A stretch of DNA of 36,697 bases from Mastigamoeba balamuthi (lineage: Eukaryota; Evosea; Mastigamoebida; Mastigamoebidae), in contig CACRSC010000060.1 of the NCBI GenBank assembly GCA_902651635.1, positions 90,497 through 127,193 of the forward strand. Reading direction: 5' to 3'. Below are positions 28,750 to 36,697 of this stretch, one piece after another (position 1 is the stretch's first letter; the number at the start of each line of letters is the position of its first letter). The notes under the pieces are model-generated. The model worked only from the letters and a program-made list of their open reading frames with translations. It made no database searches and had not been told where the DNA came from. Both the position numbers and the translations under genes were made by a program.

Positions 28750-30200
28750 CTCTAGACAGCATTTCCTTAAACTAGATCCTCAGGCCCTTGCCCTTGATGT
28801 ACATGTGTTGCTTGAGAGAATACACACGAATCTGGATCATCCCCTAGAAAAACCCCTTCTACTTGATAAAGAAGAATGGCTGGCCCTTGACAACCTCGTG
28901 GTCCAACAAACACTGCCTTGATGAAGTACTTGTTGAAACTCGTTGCCTCCACTCGAATATCATCAATTAACTTCCTTCCAGGGAAAAACACGTGAAGTTA
29001 ATTAATATAAAACCAGTATCCTCTCTGCTTCTGAGGTCCCTCATAATGTAGATCAGCTCGTTGTCCTCCTTGAAAATCACTAGAAACGGTCCCTTCCACC
29101 CCATGTTCAGCTTGTTGCTCCTGGAAACAGCACAAAGACATACTCTCTGACCTTATACCCTTCCTTCCCTTAGCCTTATGCACGTAGTCCTTGAAGTTCT
29201 TGAAGACCTTGGTCTGGATAGCCCTTACATCACTGATCACATTCTTGGCCTAATCTGACAGAAAAGTCGCATAATCAATTGCCTGTCTGGCTTTCCACTG
29301 TCTTCCCTGTTCAGCTTCATTGCAGCCTTCAGCATGGACCTGGGCTTGAACCCATGGTACCTCGAATGGTGAGCATCCCAGCACTCTCGAGAATGCAGTG
29401 TTCAGGCAGAATGCAACTGGTACCACCCACTGAGATCACCTGGGTGTAGTGTGCACGAATGCACATAGCAACTTCTCCACATCATAGTTGACTTTCTCCA
29501 CGGCCCCATGCCCGTCAGGGTGTCTAGAAGCACTGATATGGTGCTTGACCTTGAGCAGTTCCATGAACCTCTTGTTCTGTGCTGCACTGGAGCTCGATCC
29601 TCCATTCATAGTGATGAACTTGAACAGTGTCCCCATTCTGCAGATTCAGTTGTTGAANCAACTTCTCCACATCATAGTTGACTTTCTCCACGGCCCCATG
29701 CCCGTCAGGGTGTCTAGAAGCACTGATATGGTGCTTGACCTTGAGCAGTTCCATGAACCTCTTGTTCTGTGCTGCACTGGAGCTCGATCCTCCATTCATA
29801 GTGATGAACTTGAACAGTGTCCCCATTCTGCAGATTCAGTTGTTGAAGATTCTCCCTTAGCAGTCGCGCCTGACGTGTTCTTCGTTGGAATCAACCAATA
29901 CAACCCAGTGTGAAATACGGTCTAGCATTACTAGAATGTACTTGAAAAGTGGCACAATCTCAAGAACGATCTAAGAGTCATTCTGTCTTGTGGTGCCTGC
30001 ACTGTTCTCAGTGGCTCCAACCTCTCTGGATCAGTCTGAAGTCCCTCCTGTCCCATAACCCAACAAACACAACATATGTTCATTCGAGCCCGAAAACAGT
30101 TTTTGGCCTCTTCAGCATCCCGTTTTTGCGGTGGTTTCAATCGAGCCCAATTAAGAGATTGCACAGAACCTGAAAAATCACGGAACTCTGGGCTGCTTGG
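28750..30200 (-). mobile_element. Ty3-type LTR retrotransposon (chromovirus-like) relic
   Basis: In coding order on the minus strand: the end of a reverse transcriptase / connection region (GQEGLQTDPERLEPLRTVQA and MTLRSFLRLCHF, ~30060-29950); an integrase core with a KFITMNGGSSS block (~29620), HHISASRHPDGHGAVEKVNY (~29530) and a downstream FSRVLGCSPFEVPWVQ-like stretch (~29400-29350); an integrase C-terminal GWKGPFLV-type segment spread over two frames (~29105-29020); and a chromodomain-like tail containing KGQPFFFIK and KGF (~28885-28845). Frames change several times and no gag, protease, complete RT or LTRs were seen, so this is an internal fragment of a dead element. RT end and integrase lie unusually close, implying an RNase H deletion. 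Confidence 0.75.
29469..29847. repeat. Exact 189-bp direct duplication around a single N (assembly join)
   Basis: Positions 29469-29657 and 29659-29847 are the same 189 bases by eye, separated only by the ambiguous base at 29658. The pattern is what two contigs with an unmerged overlap produce. The biological sequence most likely contains one copy. Confidence 0.9.
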
Positions 30201-30201
30201 C

Positions 30202-30450
30202 TGCTCCAGCTTAAGTCTCCCAAGAGTTTGATTCTGTGCGTCATAGACTCGTCTCATCGTTCTGTCATGTGGAAGCCAATAGTCGCCGGGTGTGTGTATG
30301 GTCACCCAGATTGCAGGGACTCAGGAAGATATTTCGGGGGGGGGCGATGGCAAATCTCCAGTTCAGAAAAGTGTGTTGGGTTAGAAAATACTGTACCCCA
30401 CCCGTACTGTTCTGGTACGCGATTGTCGGGTGTTCTCTGCGCCATCTGTC
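30202..30450 (+). promoter_or_regulatory. 5' flank of copy 4, shared with copy 3
   Basis: The ~249 bp before the start codon align with the inverse of 20781-21028. Differences are mostly substitutions, plus a G homopolymer at 30337-30345 where copy 3 reads TGGTGGCGCG. The left edge of similarity meets the retroelement relic. Probably the promoter and 5' leader of the gene. Confidence 0.6.
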
Positions 30451-33272
30451 ATGCCCCCGAGTTCCTCGCTCGCAATGGCTCTCTCCCTAGTGCTGGCCTC
30501 CACGATCCCCAGCGCCGTGTCCGCTGCTCTGTAAGCCTGCTCTTCAGCGCTGCTGCTGCTCACTGCACTGGCCCAGCAGCCCGAGGGCGTTCGACGACCT
30601 GGCGAGCCTGCGCGAGTCGCAGTTCCTGTGCGACCTGTCCGAGTCCACCAACGCCAGCAAGCTCTGGGCCCAGCACTCCTGCAAAGGGATTCTGCCCTGC
30701 CCGCCGATGCCCTGTGGCGAGCCGCTCTGCCCCTCCGTCTTCAGCGGCATCAAGTGCGACATCAGCGGCCACATCGCGCTTCTGTGCGTGCACACGAGAG
30801 CGGGGCCCTCTGGAGGGTCTGTGTCTGACCCCCCACCCGTGTGTACCTCAGCAACTTGAGCGGTCAAGGCCTCACAGGGACACTCCCCAATTCGATAGCG
30901 GACATCAGAAACGTGCAGCAGATGTGCGTATAAATCAATGTTGGAATAGGTTTCACGCACTCTTGTGCAGACTCCTCCAGAATAATCGGCTCAGCGGCAC
31001 CATTCCCCGAGGCCTGTGGTCCCTTCCCAACCTGAGCACATTGTAGGCGCTCGTACTTCCATTTCCCCCAGAAACCCGCCTCACTAACCCCACATCACAT
31101 TGTCAGCCGCATCAGCCAGAACATGATCTCAGGCACAATCCCTCCCAACGTAGAGGTGCCTGCGATGGTATCACTGTGAGCTGGCAGAGGTGGGTTTCTT
31201 TTTTTCATCTTCAATGCAGGTGGCTTGATAACAACAGGCTAAACGGGCCGATTCCCTCTGCTCTCGGGCACAGAGGCATCAAGACTCTGTAAGTCCTTGC
31301 GTGGCTTCCTCGTGTCTAATTGCCAGTGCAAGAGTGATGATGACTAATCGGTTCACGGGCGAGGTCCCCGCGTCCCTCTGCAATATCAAGAAGACGAGAA
31401 TGATCTGCAGTGCTCCTGAGCAGCCCGACTTGCTCTGCTACTCGGCGCCGTGTCTGAAAACAAGCGATGGCTACACCAATCTCTGCGACTTTGTGCACCT
31501 GTGCATGCCCTGCTCCAATGCGCCTGATCAGGCTCAGTGCCACAGGCGCCAGCAGGGCTGCTTCTGGTGTGGCAACTCCCACTGTGCCGATAACGAGAGC
31601 CTCTGCAACTGCTCCTCGTCGAAGGACGACACGTCCTGCAGGGCAGGTGGGCGCGGCTGCGAGTGGTGCAGTGGCCAATGCATGGCCGGGGGCCAGTGTC
31701 CCAAATGCGCAGACATCAAGGAGCAAGGGATGTGCGGATCATCGCCCCTCCAGTGCGACTGGTGCGGGAAGGTATGTGGGACACGAGGCTCTTGCCCTAA
31801 CTGTGCGAGCATTGGGAACGACAGAGCGAAGTGCCAGGACTCGGGGTGCCAGTGGTGTTCTCCAGGACGGCGTTTCTGCCAGAAGACAACGCTCGGGTGC
31901 AGCGAATGTGAAGACAGAGCCATAGAGAGATGCACCGTTACAGACGACTGCGGGATCTGTGGTCTCAAATGCCGGAACATAGGCAACTGCTCTGGGGAAT
32001 CTAGTTCTCATTCGAGCTCATCACACACGAAACCAGAGCCCGATCACGCTGTAAGCAGCACCAGCTCAGTTATCCCAGGCAGCAGCAGTGCACGAGCAGA
32101 CTCCAGTGAAAGTGCAGCCTCTCCCACAAGTAGAAAGGAAGATGGAGACCGCAGCAGTGGCAGCGCCGGTATGAGCTCAGAAGTGCCGTCAGAAGGCTCC
32201 AGTGTCCTCCAGGGCTACACAGGAGGAACCAAGAATGGGGGCACAAACCCGGCTGCAGTCGCTGGCGGTGTCTGCGGTGGCGTCGCCGCTGCCCTCTGTC
32301 TGTTCGCTGTGGCAGTATTCGGGGTGGTTTGCCTACGACGCCGACGAGGTGGGCAAGAAGGCCACTCTGCCGGCAACCAAGAAGCACCCCACGGCGTAAT
32401 GCTTGTTAGCCTCCAGGGTGCGCCACCGGGCGCAGCACAGGCCATTGCGAGAGCGCGAGCAACGGATATGGAACCGAGGCACGTGGAGCTGTGTGACAGA
32501 CAAGAGCCGAGCGCCCAGCTGGTGGAGCTCAGAGGAAAGGAGCTAAAACACTTTCAGCGGATGCTGCCGAGCCACTTCCAGATGCACCACGAGGACTACA
32601 ACGAGGCCCGCATCAAGAAGAACAAGGCGCCCCTCACCTTCATCGCCCTGCGCACCTGGCGCGTGCACAACCCGACGCTGGAGAGCTGGTTCGAGGCGCG
32701 CAGGGCCTTCATGCGCGACACGCTGAGGCGCAGCGAGGAAGCAGACGAACTGGATGAGCGGGTTGCGTTTCACGGGACGCGGGAGGAGAACATCATGGGG
32801 ATCTGCGCAAACGGACTGCTGAGGGTGGGCCACCCCCTCAACCCCTCGCCCTCGACGGACCCCGGATACTTTGGCGACCCCCACTATGGCGTCTACACGA
32901 GCAGGTTCGTTGAGTACACGCTGCAGTACTCCAACGCCATCCCTGCTGCCAACGGCTCCACCATCCCCACTCCTCTCAACGAGGTGCGCACCACTGAGGT
33001 GGCTCTTCCTCTCGGTTTTAACACGCGGGCCTGCGCTCTACCGGTGAGCACAGGGGCAGACAGCGCGGATCGTGATGTTCAAGGTGCTGCCAGGGCGGTC
33101 GTTGCACATGACCGAGCTGGCAGGGGCGGTGCAGCCGACGCCCGGGTACGACAGCCACTCGAGCCCCGAGTTCTCCGAGTGGTTCCTGTTCGACGAGACG
33201 CAGTGCTGCCCCACCCACGTCGTCGAGGTCCAGGCCATCTCCAACAAGCGCACCAGCGCCAACGACGGGTGA
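30451..33272 (+). CDS. LRR - Cys-rich - transmembrane - PARP receptor, copy 4 (intact)
   Basis: Eight exons (30451-30530, 30580-30783, 30852-30923, 30971-31042, 31107-31175, 31220-31288, 31333-32983, 33054-33272) join in frame to 811 residues. Signal peptide MPPSSSLAMALSLVLASTIP; LRR N-cap with FDDLASLRESQFLCDLSES and paired cysteines; then five LRR exons (LTGTLPNSIADIRNV; NNRLSGTIPRGLWSLPNL; NMISGTIPPNV; NNRLNGPIPSALGHRGI; NRFTGEVPASLCNI). The Cys-rich region repeats QGCFWCGNSHC, GRGCEWCSGQC, LQCDWCGKVC and SGCQWCSPGRRFC. After a Ser-rich linker comes the helix (GGVCGGVAAALCLFAVAVFG) with RRRRGGQ as stop-transfer. The PARP domain keeps FHGTREENIMGIC, GVYTSRFVEYTLQYSN and FSEWFLFDETQ. Known: this H-Y-E set marks classical PARPs. 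Inferred: a membrane receptor whose output is intracellular ADP-ribosylation. It is closer to copy 3 than to copy 2 throughout. Confidence 0.92.
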
Positions 33273-33389
33273 AATCCGCTGGGAGGACGGCAACAAGTCA
33301 ACATGCCAGCCCAGTGCTTATTTGTCACTGTGATCGGCGTCCATCTCCATCAGGTAGTAAAGCAAATGCTCAGACCCAGCTCTTTTCTC

Positions 33390-34378
33390 TTAGTAGTTTA
33401 TGTTTCTGGCCACACAATAAATAAGGGATGCCATGCGGAGGAATCCCGCAGCCTTGAGCCTGCGGTGCCTGAACAGCGCGTACAGAGCCTCCCTGTTGCC
33501 GTGGCAGCAGGCGGTCCAGATGTGGTGGTCCATCTCCTCCCCCTCGTGCTGCAGCGCGTTGTACGGCGGCCCTGCGAGCACGTCGATGAGGGCGCTGTTG
33601 TCCGAGGCGCAGGCCTGCCCCACGGCCCACTCGATCCACACCCGGTCCTCAGCGTCTCCCGCAGCCCACGGCTGCTGGCCCAGCTCCCGCACGACGTCCG
33701 TGTGGCCCCCCCTCCACGGCTCTGATGAGCGCCTCCGAGTCGTTGTCAGCGCATGGGCCCTCCCGAGCCAGTAGGGGCCCCGCGTGAGCCTGCGCACCAC
33801 GCCGATGCACCCCGAGCCGCACGCCCCGGCCAGCGCGGCGCCGCCCTCTGCGGCATCCAGCGTGACGGGCATGAACAGCGCCCTGTCGAGCATGGCGAGG
33901 GCGTCGAGCGACCCGGCGTAGCACGCGGACCTGACCAGCACAGCGACGGCCACTGCGGGGGAGCGGGGGAGCAGCAGCGCCCGTGTGAGCTGCAGCGCAG
34001 CAGAGCAACGGCGCGTGCCCCTGCTGTCGGCGACCGTCTCTGCAGCCGCGGCGATGTCCTCTGGGGTTCCAGCGGCAAGCACAGCCAGCAGGGCGCGCGT
34101 CAGTGGCGAGTCCAGGACAGCGGTCTCCCAGAAACGAGCGAGGCGGAGGAGCCCAGAGGGCCTCCGCGGCGGAACCAGGGAGCGCGGGGGCCGTGGTAGC
34201 ACGCAGAGGCCAGGGCAGGGGGCAGCGCCAGCGCCAGGGGCCCCCGGTCGCTGTCCAGCTGCACGCGGGGCACCACGAGGGTGCGCAGGAGCCACGCCGC
34301 CTGCAGCTGGCCCTCGTGGCGCTCGGCTGCCCCTGCGGGTGCGGCCTCTGCGGTGCCGTTGCCGCTGCTTCCACTCAT
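33390..34378 (-). pseudogene. Ankyrin-like repeat protein with three apparent single-base indels
   Basis: The start (MSGSSGNGTAEAAPAGAAER) opens one frame; the body continues in a second, interrupted by a short third-frame stretch. Order: ...RAPWFRRGG, then LARFWETAVLDSPLTRALLA, TPEDIAAAAETV, RSACYAGSLDALAMLDRALF, GSGCIGVVRRLTRGPYWLGR, then (other frame) CADNDSEALIRAVEGG, then (back) GHTDVVRELGQQP, DNSALIDVLAGPPYNAL, CCHGNREALYALFRHR. The alternating helices and the GGHTDVVREL phrase look like degenerate ankyrin repeats. The frame changes fall at or next to G/C runs (~34155, ~33755, ~33709), the last being seven C's on the plus strand. Two of the three compensate, so either base-calling errors at homopolymers or a recent pseudogene. 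GC-rich codon use is intact throughout, which favours errors. The stop is 118 bp from the end of copy 4, tail to tail. Confidence 0.6.
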
Positions 34379-35930
34379 TGCCCAGACAACGCACAGCTCA
34401 AACGGCCGTTGGGGGTTGATGAACTGTTCCCCCCTACGTAGGCGACGCTTGGGGGCCCAAGGAGCGCCGTGGCACACCAGGCAACGCCGGTGCGGAAGCT
34501 CACACCCTGCAGTTCACTTTTGATCCATACTGCCAACCGACAACATACAACTCAGGGGCTTCTGGTGCACCAGCAGGCCAGTGCACAGCTGTATGTACAC
34601 AATGCCCTTCTGTGGGGCATTGCACACTCTGGGAATGCTGGTGAGTGCAGGGCTGCTGCGATGCCCGTGAGGGCCTCGCAGGATGCCACAGACACCTCAC
34701 AGGTGACGTGGAGACAAGCGCAACAAATGGAATGTAGTGAAAAATTCTGATCACACCATGTGAGGTATACAACACCCAACTGGGTCTTCTTCCCCATTGA
34801 CATCTGCAAGACCTCATGGAACAGGTCCTGATTGCTCTTCTTTTCCTCCCGGTAGTCATTATGCATCTGAGCTATTGTTGCTGCATGGTAAATGGCCAGT
34901 AGTTTCAGTGGCTGGTTGCCTGTACACCATACCAGAAACACCATGCCGAGCTGCACTGTCTGATGCTGGAGCTGGCCAGTGGCCTTGCTGAACAGCTGCT
35001 AACACCACTGACTCAGAACTCTTATGCAACTTGCACTTTCAATAGTATGTGTTGTGGCTCAATGGGATGCTCAGCTTGTCTGCATCTGGGCCAGTTCGTG
35101 GAGAATCAAGGAAGAAGTGTGAAATAGAACTTAAATCTGTTGTTTGGGCCATGGAACACATGACTCAGTTAGCAGTCCTGCAGAGAAAGTGGAGAACAGC
35201 CGAAAGTGCCTGCTGTTTGGCAATTTTGCTGCCTGAAGTTGGGCAGCCAAGGAACTGGTTGTACATGCAAAATTACACTTAACGACATCATAACTCTGTA
35301 AATATGTTCAGCCTTACACATTCTTCTATCTGAAATTACCAAAATCAATTGACGAGATGTTTGGCGTCTCATGAGGCATAGCACAAGGCACACTGCATGG
35401 CCATTAAAGCAAGTGGTACGATAAGCAGGGGGGGAATGCACATTGCACCCCTGCATGGCAAGGAGGACAAGGGCACAGCTGGTGAACTGCTGACCACTGC
35501 AGTGCTCGGCCACCTGTCTGGCGTTGGCATGGGCACTGACAACATCACAGTCCTTGGTGCCATAAAGGAGCTTGGCGAGAAGTTGAGGAACGGTGGAGTG
35601 TGTATGAATAAACTAAGTCATTTTTGCTGGAAACTAATAAATTGTATGATGAAGAAAGTTTCCTGGCCAACGGTGTCCACCACAGGCCCAAGCAACGGCA
35701 ATAATGGCAATGAGCAGTGACAGCAACATTGGGTGCAGAGATACAAACCATGGGATGTGGTGGTGGGTGGCCAGCAACATCTGAAGGGCCACGCAGGAGC
35801 CCACAGTTCGCAGTTGAAACCAAGGCAGGACAGACTGTTGGACGCCCGTCATCAGAGAGGGCTTGAGAAGGGGGAGAGAGGAGGCTTGGATAAAGGGAAG
35901 CATAGGAACCGTTGAGTGTGGCACTCTCCC
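34379..35930. other. AT-richer relic DNA between the ankyrin-like and LUC7-like genes
   Basis: A minus-strand frame (34956-34552) with NDYREEKKSNQDLFHEVLQM and QLGVVYLTWCDQNFSLHSIC, and a plus-strand frame (35397-35720) with HGKEDKGTAGELLTTAVLGH, show no recognised domain. The ~30-bp stretch near 34502-34535 matches 21251-21282, in the unidentified relic at 21-23 kb, so this is probably a second decayed copy of that element. The 5' part next to 34378 may also hold the ankyrin-like gene's promoter. Confidence 0.4.
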
Positions 35931-36163
35931 TCAGTAGCGGCGTCTCTTGCTGCTGCGCTCCTCGCTCTCCCTCCTGCTGTTGTGGTAGTCGTGCTCCCTC
36001 TCCCTCTCCCGCTCCCTGTCCCTGTCCCGCTCCCTGTCGCGGTCCCTATCCCTGTCCCTGTCCCTGTCTCTGTCGCGGTCATGACCGTAGTCGTGGCTGT
36101 GCCTGCCGCTGCCGCTGCTGCTGCCCGCGTGGTCTGTCCTGCGCCTCTCGCTGTCCTTGTCCT

Positions 36164-36214
<51 letters not shown>

Positions 36215-36697
36215 TGTCGTGGGCGCCCGTGCTGGAGCTGTGCTCGGCGACAGCGGCGGCGGCGGCCTGGGCCCTCTGGGCCCTGTAGTCGGCGAGCCAG
36301 AGGCGGATGCGCTGGAAGCCCTTGTGGTGCTTGCCCTCGAGGTGGCTCTGCACCCTCTTCTCCGTGTCGTTGACCACCAGCGTCGCCCCGCACACCTCGC
36401 ACAGCTGCGTGGGCCTCCGCTCCGTCTGCGCCCCCGCCGCCCCGCCCTCCCGCTGCTGCCTGCCGCTGCTGGCGGCCACCAGCTCCTCGCTCTGCCGCCG
36501 CAGCCCCTCGGCCAGCGCCGTCTGCGCCTGCGCCTCCATCACCTTGCCCTCCTCGCCCAGGGCCTCGGCCTCTGCCAGCAGCGCCGCCGCGCGCTCGTCG
36601 TTGCGGCGCACCTGCTCGGCCACGGCGGGCGGCAGCGGCAGGGGCGCCTGCGGCTCTGCGGGGGCCCGCGGGGGCTCCTCGCGCGACGCCCGCACCC
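35931..36697 (-). CDS. LUC7-like U1 snRNP splicing factor, C-terminal part
   Basis: The frame is open from the window edge (~36695) to the stop at 35933-35931; the N-terminal portion, including the first zinc finger, lies beyond the window. Seen: a coiled-coil-like stretch (RRNDERAAALLAEAEALGEE, ALAEGLRRQSEELVAA), then the second LUC7 zinc finger, CEVCGATLVVNDTEKRV followed by SHLEGKHHKGFQRIR with C-x2-C and H-x5-H spacing, then an Ala-rich linker and a long RD/RE/RS-like tail ending SKRRRY. Known: LUC7 proteins belong to U1 snRNP and help choose 5' splice sites; the charged tail contacts other SR-type factors. This genome's unusual donor set (many GTGCGY) makes the gene relevant to its introns. 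Confidence 0.9.
36010..36215 (-). repeat. Hexanucleotide repeats coding the Arg-Asp tail of the LUC7-like protein
   Basis: CTGTCC units (plus strand) and close variants occur in two blocks, about 36010-36080 and 36155-36215, coding Arg-Asp dipeptides on the minus strand. Copy number is likely variable between alleles or collapsed in assembly. Confidence 0.75.

Noticed and set aside
29469-29847. A genuine tandem duplication in the integrase gene
   Set aside because: The copies are identical while the rest of the element is decayed, and a single N sits exactly at the junction, which fits an assembly overlap.
1-36697. tRNA or rRNA genes
   Set aside because: No cloverleaf-like A/B box pairs or conserved rRNA stretches were recognised on either strand by eye; a covariance-model scan was not possible.

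Overview
The window is nuclear DNA of a unicellular eukaryote. Its genes carry many short GT-AG introns, and the conserved ones are eukaryotic housekeeping genes: PP5 phosphatase, PP2C, an ARFRP1-type small GTPase and a LUC7-type splicing factor. Coding exons of housekeeping genes are very GC-rich with frequent GTGCGY donors; intergenic and transposon-derived DNA is much more AT-rich. I cannot place the species. A GC-rich free-living protist, perhaps amoebozoan, is a guess.

Layout. 1-3075 (minus): a decayed receptor gene (copy 1), broken by a 906-bp Harbinger-like DNA transposon with 40-bp terminal inverted repeats. 3175-14050: a compact housekeeping block with a CinA/nucleotidyltransferase-like protein (+), PP5 (-), an alpha/beta hydrolase (-), PP2C (-), an ARFRP1-like GTPase (-) and a low-complexity protein (+). 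14834-20780: two receptor genes tail to tail, copy 2 (+) and copy 3 (-). 20781-30450: about 9.7 kb of AT-rich DNA with degenerate mobile elements (unidentified relics, a SAP-like relic, a hairpin-rich repeat array, a Tc1/mariner relic, a Ty3-type chromovirus relic) and an assembly join marked by an N. 30451-33272: receptor copy 4 (+). 33390-34378: an ankyrin-like gene with three apparent indels (-). 34379-35930: AT-rich relic DNA. 35931-36697: the 3' part of a LUC7-like gene (-).

The most interesting content is the receptor family. Each intact member has a signal peptide, a cysteine-rich PSI-like ectodomain, one transmembrane helix, and a cytoplasmic PARP-type ADP-ribosyltransferase domain with a complete H-Y-E triad. 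Copies 2 and 4 also carry extracellular leucine-rich repeats, each on its own exon with phase-2 borders. LRR exon number differs between copies (about ten, five and none), so the sensing module looks evolvable by exon gain and loss while the enzyme module stays nearly constant. I know of no described receptor class with this order of domains. Exon borders were read by eye and checked for phase; in copies 2, 3 and 4, and in PP5, PP2C, the GTPase and the 3175 and 12634 genes, the exon lengths sum to whole codons.
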